The position numbers were made by a program, and so were the translations under genes. From an uncultured Oscillospiraceae bacterium (GTDB lineage: Bacteria > Bacillota > Clostridia > Oscillospirales > Acutalibacteraceae): a stretch of DNA of 54,487 nt. The notes below the pieces were generated by a model. That model worked only from the letters and a program-made list of their open reading frames with translations. It made no database searches and was not told the DNA's origin. Positions within the stretch are counted from its first letter, which is position 1, and each line of letters begins with the position of its first letter. The stretch spans positions 1-54,487 of the forward strand of contig CAJUSM010000009.1 in NCBI GenBank assembly GCA_910588935.1. The letters run 5' to 3'. Positions 8,264-16,098 of the stretch are shown in pieces.

Positions 8264-9934
8264 ATGCCGGACTGTTTGCGGCTTAAGAAATCCAACTGTA
8301 AGAACTGTTATAAATGTATCCGACATTGCCCTGTTAAGGCCATTAAGTTTTCTGGCAGCCAGGCTCATATTCTTAGCGATGAGTGCATTCTGTGCGGCCA
8401 ATGCTTTGTGGTTTGCCCTCAGAACGCCAAAGAGATTGTGGACGAGACAGAGAAAGTTAAGGTCTTCATGCAAAGCGGCGACCCAGTTATTGTCAGTTTG
8501 GCCCCTTCGTTCGTAGCAAATTATCCTGGCGTAGGCATTGGCGCCATGAAAAAAGCGTTGAAACAGTTAGGTTTCTTCGATGTGGAAGAGACTGCTTTGG
8601 GTGCCACTATGGTTAAGACTGAGTATGAACGCATGCTAAAGGAAGACAGTCGGGATGTGATCATCAGTTCCTGCTGCCACTCCATTAACCTGCTTATTCA
8701 AAAGCATTTCCCAGCAGCTTTGGAATTCTTGGCAGATATCGATTCCCCTATGATGGCGCACTGTAAGGACATTAAGCGGAGAATCCCTCAGGCAAAAACC
8801 GTATTCATAGGCCCTTGTGTGGCCAAAAAAGATGAGGCTAGCCGCTATGAAGGAATTGTAGACAGCGTGCTGACCTTTGAGGAACTTTCTCGCTGGCTGG
8901 AGTCCGCTGGTATTAAGCTAGAAAGAGAGATGGATTCTGACGAATGCAGCCGAGCAAGGTTTTTCCCCACTACGGGTGGCATTTTGAAGACTATGACTTT
9001 GAATGCTCCTGGATATGCATACTTAGCTTTGGATGGTACTGAAAATTGCATTTCTGCATTGCAGGATGTTTTAGCTGGTAAGATTCACAAATGCTTTATC
9101 GAAATGTCTGCATGTACTGGCAGCTGTGTAGGTGGTCCGGTAATGGAAAGTAGATCTCCGGTTCAGGACTATGTAGCGGTTTCCAGTTTTGCTGGAGAAC
9201 GAGACTTTGAAGTAAAGCAGCCAGAGCCGCGCTCTATGCGCAAGAGTTTCCCATACTTAGAGATGCAGAACCAGCAGCCTACCGAAACAGAAATCAGCGC
9301 AGTGCTTCGTCAAATGGGCAAATTTAAGCCTTCCCAAGAGTTGAACTGTGGTTCTTGCGGCTACAACACCTGCCGTGAGAAAGCGATCGCGGTGTGTCAA
9401 GGCAAGGCGGAAATTTCTATGTGTTTGCCTTTCCTGAAAGATAAGGCGGAAAGTTTCTCTGATGCGATTGTTAACAACACGCCCAACGGCTTGATTGTGC
9501 TTAACGAGGATCTAGAAGTACAGCAGATTAACACCACTGCCAGGAAAATCATGAATATTCGTGCGGCTTCTGACGTGTTGGGAGAACCGGTAGTGCGTAT
9601 TCTGGATCCCACGGTGTTCATTAATGTGCTGAATACCAAGCGGGACGTGCGGGACCAGCGAGTGTATTTGGCTGAGTATAAATGTTATGTAGAGCAAAGC
9701 GTTATTTACGACCGGGATCTGCGAATCTTAATCGGTGTGCTCAGGGACATTACCGATGAGCAGCTGGAGAGAGAAAAGAAAGAGGATATTAGCCGGCAAA
9801 CGGTGGAAGTTGCCGATAAAGTGGTAGACAAGCAAATGCGCATTGTGCAGGAAATTGCCTCGCTGCTAGGCGAAACCGCCGCTGAAACAAAAATAGCGCT
9901 GACAAAGCTGAAGGAGTCGATAACCGATGAATGA
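8264..9934 (+). CDS. hydS: PAS-containing sensory [FeFe]-hydrogenase
   Basis: A 556-residue protein of the sensory [FeFe]-hydrogenase type, thought to detect H2 and pass the signal on. In order it has two 4Fe-4S motifs (CKNCYKCIRHCP, CILCGQCFVVCP), an H-cluster domain, an extra Fe-S motif (CGSCGYNTC, about residue 366), a PAS domain (about 395-500) and a helical tail. H-cluster ligands are visible: SSCCHS (Cys137/138), GPCVAKKDE (Cys185) and MSACTGSC (Cys284/288). The proton-transfer Cys137 is kept, but the usual Pro after the Cys pair is His, and a Ser replaces the Met that normally sits two residues before the first Cys of the third motif. The ATG at 8264 is nine bases after AAAGGAG. Its 3' end overlaps the phosphatase gene by eight bases. 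Confidence 0.88.
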   Translation: MPDCLRLKKSNCKNCYKCIRHCPVKAIKFSGSQAHILSDECILCGQCFVVCPQNAKEIVDETEKVKVFMQSGDPVIVSLAPSFVANYPGVGIGAMKKALKQLGFFDVEETALGATMVKTEYERMLKEDSRDVIISSCCHSINLLIQKHFPAALEFLADIDSPMMAHCKDIKRRIPQAKTVFIGPCVAKKDEASRYEGIVDSVLTFEELSRWLESAGIKLEREMDSDECSRARFFPTTGGILKTMTLNAPGYAYLALDGTENCISALQDVLAGKIHKCFIEMSACTGSCVGGPVMESRSPVQDYVAVSSFAGERDFEVKQPEPRSMRKSFPYLEMQNQQPTETEISAVLRQMGKFKPSQELNCGSCGYNTCREKAIAVCQGKAEISMCLPFLKDKAESFSDAIVNNTPNGLIVLNEDLEVQQINTTARKIMNIRAASDVLGEPVVRILDPTVFINVLNTKRDVRDQRVYLAEYKCYVEQSVIYDRDLRILIGVLRDITDEQLEREKKEDISRQTVEVADKVVDKQMRIVQEIASLLGETAAETKIALTKLKESITDE

Positions 9935-11099
9935 TCTGTGCGCGGATATCGGATACAAAAGCATTAACCATTATGGGGAACAGCTCTGCGGTGATCATGT
10001 GGATGTTGTAGAACAGGGCGAGACTTCGACTATTGTGGTTTTGGCAGATGGTTTGGGCAGCGGCGTAAAGGCAAGCATCCTTTCTACTCTGACTTCCAAA
10101 ATTATTTCCACCATGATGGCTGCTGGTCTGACTTTGGAGGAATGTGTGGCAGCTGTGGCAGATACATTGCCAGTAAGCTCAGAGCATGGCGTAGCCTATT
10201 CCACGTTTACCATTATCCACCTACAAAATAACCAAACCGCTGAATTGATTCAGTATGATAACCCCCATGTTATTCTTTTGAGAGATGGCGCAAACTACGA
10301 CTACCCTAAGACAGAGATGAACTTGGGCGGTAAGCAGATTTTCAAATCTTCGATTCCCCTGCGAGAGAACGATATCTTTATTGCCATGAGCGATGGATGC
10401 CCGCATGCAGGTATCGGGATTGAGTACAATTTTGGATGGGCAATTGAGGATATTACCAGCTTTATGGAAACCATTGCTCTAGCAGGTTACACGGCGAAAA
10501 CACTTGCTACTATGTTGGTAGATGAGTGCTTCAAACTGTATGGCGGTCAGCCACAAGATGACGTAACCTCCTGTATCGTGCGTATCCGTAAGAGAGAGCC
10601 GATGAATATGCTGTTTGGCCCGCCGTCTAACCGGGATGACTGCGACCGCATGATGTCTTTATTCTTTTCTAAAGAAGGTAAACATATTATCTGTGGTGGC
10701 ACTACTTCTACCATTGCCTCCAAATTCCTGCGTAAGCCCTTGAAACCTAGCTTGAATTTTGAAGGCTCTGACCTGCCGCCCACTGCAGAATTGGAGGGAG
10801 TGGACCTGGTTACTGAGGGAGTTATCACAGTGGCCCGGGTGCTGGAATATGCCAAGGATTATCTAAAGGACAATGACCGTTATGAGGACTGGGGCATGAA
10901 GCGAGACGGTGCAGCTATGATCAGCCGGTTCCTTTTTGAAGAAGCCACAGACATCAACTTCTTTGTGGGCCGGGCGATTAACCCTGCGCACCAAAACCCC
11001 GACTTGCCAATTACGTTCAGCATTAAGATGAGCTTGGCAGAAGAACTGGTAGAATGTTTGAAACAGATGGGTAAAAGAGTAAAAGTAAGTTATTTCTAA
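9927..11099 (+). CDS. PP2C/SpoIIE-like protein serine phosphatase
   Basis: A 390-residue protein whose first 230 residues form a PP2C-type phosphatase. DGLGSG (about residue 33) and MSDGCPHAG (about 154) supply the metal-binding aspartates, and DDVTSCIVRI (about 211) the last one. The remaining 160 residues form a further domain I cannot assign. Such phosphatases usually act on anti-anti-sigma-like or other phosphoproteins, but no STAS or kinase partner is encoded nearby. The start overlaps the end of the PAS-hydrogenase gene, with AAGGAG upstream, indicating translational coupling. The arrangement suggests that H2 sensing controls this phosphatase. Confidence 0.85.
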   Translation: MNDLCADIGYKSINHYGEQLCGDHVDVVEQGETSTIVVLADGLGSGVKASILSTLTSKIISTMMAAGLTLEECVAAVADTLPVSSEHGVAYSTFTIIHLQNNQTAELIQYDNPHVILLRDGANYDYPKTEMNLGGKQIFKSSIPLRENDIFIAMSDGCPHAGIGIEYNFGWAIEDITSFMETIALAGYTAKTLATMLVDECFKLYGGQPQDDVTSCIVRIRKREPMNMLFGPPSNRDDCDRMMSLFFSKEGKHIICGGTTSTIASKFLRKPLKPSLNFEGSDLPPTAELEGVDLVTEGVITVARVLEYAKDYLKDNDRYEDWGMKRDGAAMISRFLFEEATDINFFVGRAINPAHQNPDLPITFSIKMSLAEELVECLKQMGKRVKVSYF

Positions 11100-11111
11100 G
11101 GAGTGTGCCAA

Positions 11112-12554
11112 GTGAGCCAAGGGAATCAAGTAAAAAGATTCGACACCAAAGTACAATATCTGAAATATAAGGTCTTGCGGGAGGTAGCACGGCAGGCCTG
11201 GAACGATACTTTGCTGGAGAATATGGTAGATATTCCCAAGACCATCGTTCCCGGCAAAGAGCCCACTATGCGTTGCTGCGTATATAAGGAGCGGGCTATT
11301 TTGGCCGAACGAGTGAAAATGGCTATGGGCGGTCACGCGGACAATCCCAATATTATTGAGGTAATCGATATAGCCTGTGACGAATGCCCTGCCGCAGGTT
11401 ATGAGGTTACCGATTCCTGCCGTGGCTGTTTAGCCCATCGCTGCGAAGACGTATGCAAACGGGGCGCTATTTCTTTTGACCACAACCATGTGGCGCACAT
11501 CGACAAATCGAAGTGCGTAGAATGTGGCCAGTGTGCGAAGGTCTGCCCTTATTCCGCTATTGTAGATCGGAAACGCCCTTGCCAGGTAGCTTGTAAGGTA
11601 AAGGCTATTACTATAAATGAGGACAAAGCTGCGGCCATTGACGACAGCAAGTGTATCCAATGTGGCGCATGTGTGTATATGTGTCCCTTTGGAGCAGTAA
11701 CAGATAAATCCTTTATGCTTAATGTTATCGATATGCTGAAAAAGAGCGAGAATAACACCAAGTATAAGGTCTATGCCGTGGTTGCCCCATCTATCTCTAG
11801 CCAGTTTGTCTATGCCAATTTAGGCCAGGTGATTACTGGCTTGAAACAGTTAGGCTTTTTTACTGTAATTGAGGCTGCTTTGGGCGCAGATATGGTGGCA
11901 ATGGAAGAATCCAGAGAGTTGGCAGAAAAGGGTTTTTTGACCAGTTCCTGCTGCCCTGGTTTTGTGGCATACATTAAATCTGCTTTTCCAGAATTGGCAG
12001 AGCATATTTCCCACAACTTGTCGCCTATGGCGCGGCTTGCTAAATATCTAAAGGAAACCGATCCCACTGCGAAGGTGGTGTTCATCGGGCCTTGTACTGC
12101 TAAGAAGGCAGAAGCTCGCCAGGAACGAGTAAGGCCTTTAATAGATGCAGTACTTACCTTTGAGGAGTTGCAGGCTTTATATGATAGTAAGGACATTGAT
12201 ATTACTACTTTAAGCGAAGATGTGTTGGATAATGCTTCCTATTACGGACGTATTTTTGCCCGTTCAGGGGGTGTCTCCGACGCAGTAGCCCAGGCTATGA
12301 AAGAGCAGGGAATTGAGTTTGATTTGAAAGCGGTTCCTTGTGACGGTATTGAGGCTTGCAGGCTAGCTTTGTTGAAGAAGTCTAAAAATGCTCTGGCTGG
12401 AAACTTTATTGAGGGCATGGCATGTGTTGGTGGTTGTATTGGTGGAGCTGGCTGCCTGACACATGGAGAAAAGAACAAGGCCGAGGTAGATAAATATGGG
12501 CGCGAAGCCATGGAAAAGACCATTGGCGATGCGGTATCAATTTATCTTGACTGA
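11112..12554 (+). CDS. Monomeric [FeFe]-hydrogenase, group-B-like
   Basis: A 480-residue hydrogenase with an N-terminal Cys-rich region (CDECP, then CRGCLAHRCEDVC), two 4Fe-4S motifs (CVECGQCAKVCP near residue 137, CIQCGACVYMCP near 182) and a complete H-cluster domain. The H-cluster motifs are TSSCCPGF, GPCTAKKAE and GMACVGGCIGG, all four ligand cysteines and the Met of the third motif being present. This is the domain order of the group B enzymes common in Clostridia, which probably exchange electrons with ferredoxin. The GTG at 11112 lies eight bases after AAGGAG. As the last gene of the operon it could be the enzyme regulated by the upstream sensor pair, or act with it. Confidence 0.88.
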   Translation: MSQGNQVKRFDTKVQYLKYKVLREVARQAWNDTLLENMVDIPKTIVPGKEPTMRCCVYKERAILAERVKMAMGGHADNPNIIEVIDIACDECPAAGYEVTDSCRGCLAHRCEDVCKRGAISFDHNHVAHIDKSKCVECGQCAKVCPYSAIVDRKRPCQVACKVKAITINEDKAAAIDDSKCIQCGACVYMCPFGAVTDKSFMLNVIDMLKKSENNTKYKVYAVVAPSISSQFVYANLGQVITGLKQLGFFTVIEAALGADMVAMEESRELAEKGFLTSSCCPGFVAYIKSAFPELAEHISHNLSPMARLAKYLKETDPTAKVVFIGPCTAKKAEARQERVRPLIDAVLTFEELQALYDSKDIDITTLSEDVLDNASYYGRIFARSGGVSDAVAQAMKEQGIEFDLKAVPCDGIEACRLALLKKSKNALAGNFIEGMACVGGCIGGAGCLTHGEKNKAEVDKYGREAMEKTIGDAVSIYLD

Positions 12555-12570
12555 TTTTGTGCCATAAAAG

Positions 12571-12609
12571 GCAAAAGCAGCGGTTTAAAAAGACCGCTGC
12601 TTTTGCTTT
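12571..12609 (+). terminator. Rho-independent terminator of the hydrogenase operon
   Basis: GCAAAAGCAGCGGT (12571-12584) pairs perfectly with ACCGCTGCTTTTGC (12593-12606) around an 8-base loop, with T-rich DNA on the 3' side. It starts 17 bases after the hydrogenase stop codon. Confidence 0.85.
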
Positions 12610-12636
12610 GATTTGGTGTACAAACATAGGGAAGTA

Positions 12637-12670
12637 GAAACTGGATCCTGAAAAATCAGAATCCAGTTTC
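12637..12670. terminator. Hairpin between the hydrogenase operon and the BlaI-like gene
   Basis: GAAACTGGAT (12637-12646) and ATCCAGTTTC (12661-12670) form a stem extended inward by CTGA/TCAG. It lies 16 bases beyond the 3' end of the convergent BlaI-like gene and could terminate that transcript, although no strong T-run follows on the minus strand. Confidence 0.45.
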
Positions 12671-12685
12671 CATGTACATGCTATT

Positions 12686-13090
12686 TTACAGGAGTTCTTG
12701 TTTTCTGGTTTGAACAATCTGTTCCAATTGGTCCAAGATAGCTGGAGCAGTTACATCTTCTACCAATGCTGAGAGCAATTTAGGTACAGAGTTTTCGGTA
12801 AATACTGGACTGTTCTTAATTTGCATAACTGCATAGTTATCAGCAGATACACAAGGTATAAAGGTACGAGCATAGTTTTTGGTGCTTTGAACAAAACCGG
12901 CAACTTCAATAGCTTTTTTATCTAGCATAGAGTTGAGTAAGATGTGAATAGATGAAGGTTTCCACGTGCGGTCAGGCGTCAATTCAATAATTTCTGAACG
13001 AGACAGTGGATGACCTTCCTTCCACATTAATTCCATGATTTCATTTTCGGACTTGGTAAGTCTAAAGTATCTGGGCTTAACATTTTTCAT
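12686..13090 (-). CDS. BlaI/MecI-family winged-helix repressor
   Basis: A 134-residue DNA-binding repressor. The N-terminal winged helix shows LTKSENEIMELMWKEGHPLS and a recognition region TWKPSSIHILLNSML near residues 41-55, typical of BlaI/MecI/CopY proteins. The C-terminal half would be the dimerisation arm. The ATG at 13090 is chosen because GGGGAGGT lies eight bases upstream; the longer frame would start inside that site. There is no BlaR1 sensor gene or beta-lactamase beside it, so the target and inducer are unknown. Regulation of the adjacent convergent hydrogenase operon is possible, but nothing in the sequence shows it. Confidence 0.85.
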   Translation of the reverse strand: MKNVKPRYFRLTKSENEIMELMWKEGHPLSRSEIIELTPDRTWKPSSIHILLNSMLDKKAIEVAGFVQSTKNYARTFIPCVSADNYAVMQIKNSPVFTENSVPKLLSALVEDVTAPAILDQLEQIVQTRKQELL

Positions 13091-13232
13091 TATACAATAC
13101 CTCCCCATTTTCAAAACTGCTATACCTTTAACTTAATCTAATAATAAAAGTGTTTGAATCAAAAGTCAATTGCACTTTGAGAATTATAAAGAACTTTTTG
13201 AAAAATTTTTTCTTGCAAAATGAATATTTGTT

Positions 13233-13913
13233 TTAACGTGCAAATCTGACCTCCACATAATCTTTCGCGGTAAGACTGTTTGGAGTTACGATACAGTCTG
13301 CAGCTACCACACTTACTCCACTGTCTACAGCGTCCTGAAGAGCCTGGGAGAATTTTGGATCCGTAGCAACATTTGGGGTAAAGAATTTTACTCCATCCAT
13401 TTGAATAATGAATAGCACACAGGCTTTGTATCCACAATTTTGGCATCTGATTAGTTCGCGTAAGTGCTTTGTACCCCGTGATGTAGGAGCGTCTGGAAAT
13501 AAAGCTATATGGTTTTGCTCTAGTGTGACTCCTTTTATCTCGACAAACCATGGCTCCTTATTGATTTCACAGTAAAAATCAAAGCGAGAATCGCCAAAAA
13601 CAGTTTCTGGACGAATTAGGGTAAGATCTGGAAATAGAGTAGGCAAGAATTCTTCAGCTACCTTATTGGGAGCCTGGCTGTCTATGTTGATTAGTAGGCT
13701 CCCTTTTTCTACAGCCACTAGATCAAACCTAGTTTTTCGCTTGGGGTTTTCACATTCTTCTAGATATACTCTTGCGCCATCGATCAAAAGTTCCTTGCAG
13801 CGTCCAGTGTTTTTTACATGGCAAATTTGCAAACCTTCTGTTGTTTCAACATGAGCAATGAATCGGTTAGGTCTTTGCCGAAAAATCCCTGGTACAATCT
13901 TTTTGTATGTCAT
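13233..13913 (-). CDS. sfsA: SfsA family protein
   Basis: A 226-residue SfsA protein, first described as a sugar-fermentation stimulation factor in Escherichia coli and carrying a nuclease-like fold with DNA-binding ability. Family motifs are visible: HVKNTGRCKELL near residue 37, the conserved SRFDF segment and FVEIKGVTLE near residue 122, then FPDAPTSRGTKHLREL. The ATG at 13913 follows GAGGTGAAC; an in-frame start 12 codons upstream has no better site. It is transcribed divergently from the GH120 gene. The cellular role in Clostridia is not established. Confidence 0.92.
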   Translation of the reverse strand: MTYKKIVPGIFRQRPNRFIAHVETTEGLQICHVKNTGRCKELLIDGARVYLEECENPKRKTRFDLVAVEKGSLLINIDSQAPNKVAEEFLPTLFPDLTLIRPETVFGDSRFDFYCEINKEPWFVEIKGVTLEQNHIALFPDAPTSRGTKHLRELIRCQNCGYKACVLFIIQMDGVKFFTPNVATDPKFSQALQDAVDSGVSVVAADCIVTPNSLTAKDYVEVRFAR

Positions 13914-13943
13914 ATTGTTCACCTCATTACAACAAATTAGAGC

Positions 13944-13972
13944 TTGCAAATTACCAATTGATAGAGTATTAT
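13944..13972 (+). promoter_or_regulatory. SigA-type promoter of the GH120 gene
   Basis: TTGCAA (13944-13949) and TATTAT (13967-13972) are separated by 17 bases, about 40 bases upstream of the start codon. No catabolite-responsive element was recognised in the short intergenic space shared with sfsA. Confidence 0.6.
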
Positions 13973-14014
13973 AAAATAGAAATATTACTATTTTTCAATG
14001 AAGGAGTGAATTTA

Positions 14015-16045
14015 ATGCAAATTTATGTTTCAGCTTCTGCTACCAGAAATGGCAATGGTTCCCAGGATTTACCTTTCCAAACCATTGGCCAGGCTGCGCA
14101 GGTTGCACAGGCCGGAGATGAAGTGCTGGTTGCGCCAGGAATTTACAGAGAAAATGTTGACTCGATAAACAGCGGTACACCAGAGCGGCGCATTGTTTTT
14201 CGTTCGGTTGAAAAAGGTGGCGCAATTATCTCTGGGGCTGAGCCGGTGAAAAATTGGGTAAGACAGCAGGGCGATGTTTGGATGGCTAGGATTCCCAATG
14301 GGATCTTTGGGGGATATAATCCATATACTACATTAGTTAGTGGAGACTGGTATATCGCCACTAAAATTGCCCATACGGGCGATGTTTTTCTCAACGGCAA
14401 GTCTATGTACGAAGTCACAGAGTGGAATAAAGTAGAATGCCCTGAAAAGTCTGTAGCCTCATGGGATCCGGATTTTTCTCTGTATACTTGGTATACTCAG
14501 CAGGACGAGACTGCCGATGAAACGGTAATTTATGCCAACTTCCAGGGGAAAAACCCAAATGAGGAGAATGTAGAGATCAGTGTAAGAAACACTTGCTTTC
14601 ATCCCAGCCAAGAGGAAGTAAATTACATTACGCTGTCTGGCTTTAAGGTGTGTATGGCAGCTACTCAGTGGGCGCCGCCTACTGCTTACCAAGAGGGGAT
14701 GATTGGCCCGCATTGGTCCAAAGGATGGATTATTGAGGACTGCGAGGTTTTTGAATCAAAATGCTCTGGTATATCTTTGGGAAAATATCGGCAGCCCAAT
14801 AATGACAACAAATGGCTTTACCATAAATATAAGGATGGTACTCAGACTGAACGTGAATGTATCTGTCAGGCTCAAGTAGAAGGGTGGACTAAAGAGAGAA
14901 TAGGCTCCCACATAGTTCGTCGCTGCGATATCCACGACTGCGGCCAAACTGGCATTGTGGGCCATTTGGGGGGAGTTTTTTCAATCATTGAGGATAACCA
15001 TATTCATCATATCAACAACAAGCAGAACCTAGCTGGAGCGGAAATTGGCGGTATCAAAATGCATGCAGCCATTGATGTGATAATTCGTCGGAATCATTTC
15101 CACCATTGTACCCGTGGTCTTTGGCTGGACTGGCAAGCCCAAGGGACAAGGGTTTCCCAGAACCTATTCCACCATAATACTCTACCTAACCTGGCAGAGA
15201 AAGTGGAGGCAGACGAAGTAGGAGAAATTATGCAAGGCATAGGGGAGGATATCTTTGTAGAGGTTTCTCATGGCCCTACCCTAATCGACAATAATTTACT
15301 ACTTTCCGCCCGTTCGATCAAGCTTGCCTGCCAGGGAGTAGCAGTGGTGCATAATATAATTGCTGGCGCTTTAACTGCTGTAGGTATTGGCACAGATAAT
15401 GGTGCGAAAACGCTGTCATCGCCCAGATACACGCCTTATCATATGCCACACCGCACAGAAGTAGCCGGATTCATGACCTTCTTGCATGGAGACATGCGTT
15501 TTTATAATAACATCTTTGTTCAAATGCCCGTCCATCCAATATTGAAGGCTGCAATGGAAAACATGCCATCCAATGGATGGGATGATGGAAATACATTGTG
15601 CGGCACTTTCCCTTATGACGGCTATCCAACTTTTGAGGAGTGGAGCAAGGAGTTTGAGGGGGACTGCGGTATGGGATCGGCGCCCAGCGACCGCTACTAT
15701 ATGCATCTACCAGTATGGGCTTCTGGAAATGTCTATTTTAATGGTGCGCGGGCTTGGGAAAAGGAAAAGGACGCTTACAGGAGTCCAGACAAGGAGATCA
15801 ATTTGGAGTTGCACTGTGAAAAAGGAAAGCAGATCTTAAAGACAAATCTTTATCAGAATATGCCCAAGTTAGCCACTGCAACCATCTCTACAGAAAAACT
15901 TGGGATGGCTTTTGAACCAGAGGAGAAATTTGAAAACCCTGATGGAAGGTCTATTATATTTAATCAGGACTATTTTGGAATTCATCGGACAGTTAATCCC
16001 ACGCCAGGTCCTTTTGAGCAAGGAGCAGAGGAAATAGAGCTATAA
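14015..16045 (+). CDS. GH120 beta-xylosidase (right-handed parallel beta-helix)
   Basis: A 676-residue glycoside hydrolase resembling the GH120 beta-xylosidase XylC of Thermoanaerobacterium, which releases xylose from xylo-oligosaccharides. Shared signatures include GPHWSKGWIIEDCE, GSHIVRRCDIHDCGQ, GHLGGVFS, GLWLDWQAQGTRVSQNLF, FVEVSHGP and HRTEVAGF. The Asp of WLDW (372) and the Glu of FVEVSHGP (416) align with the catalytic pair of that family. About 21 extra residues, rich in acidic side chains, lie between the two motifs compared with my recollection of XylC. There is no signal peptide, so it acts inside the cell on imported oligosaccharides. The ATG follows AAGGAG by eight bases. No transporter or xylose gene is adjacent, so it stands alone. 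Confidence 0.88.
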   Translation: MQIYVSASATRNGNGSQDLPFQTIGQAAQVAQAGDEVLVAPGIYRENVDSINSGTPERRIVFRSVEKGGAIISGAEPVKNWVRQQGDVWMARIPNGIFGGYNPYTTLVSGDWYIATKIAHTGDVFLNGKSMYEVTEWNKVECPEKSVASWDPDFSLYTWYTQQDETADETVIYANFQGKNPNEENVEISVRNTCFHPSQEEVNYITLSGFKVCMAATQWAPPTAYQEGMIGPHWSKGWIIEDCEVFESKCSGISLGKYRQPNNDNKWLYHKYKDGTQTERECICQAQVEGWTKERIGSHIVRRCDIHDCGQTGIVGHLGGVFSIIEDNHIHHINNKQNLAGAEIGGIKMHAAIDVIIRRNHFHHCTRGLWLDWQAQGTRVSQNLFHHNTLPNLAEKVEADEVGEIMQGIGEDIFVEVSHGPTLIDNNLLLSARSIKLACQGVAVVHNIIAGALTAVGIGTDNGAKTLSSPRYTPYHMPHRTEVAGFMTFLHGDMRFYNNIFVQMPVHPILKAAMENMPSNGWDDGNTLCGTFPYDGYPTFEEWSKEFEGDCGMGSAPSDRYYMHLPVWASGNVYFNGARAWEKEKDAYRSPDKEINLELHCEKGKQILKTNLYQNMPKLATATISTEKLGMAFEPEEKFENPDGRSIIFNQDYFGIHRTVNPTPGPFEQGAEEIEL

Positions 16046-16056
16046 ATAAAATGTCT

Positions 16057-16098
16057 GCAGGCTGTGAACAGAATTTGTCACGGCCTGCGTTTGTTTTT
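16057..16098 (+). terminator. Terminator after the GH120 gene
   Basis: GCAGGCTGTGA (16057-16067) pairs with TCACGGCCTGC (16078-16088) with one G-U pair, followed by GTTTGTTTTT. It also lies at the 3' end of the convergent comM gene. Confidence 0.8.

Noticed and set aside
13159..13551. 130-codon frame overlapping sfsA on the same strand
   Set aside because: It is in another frame of a well-supported sfsA gene and shows no recognisable protein features.
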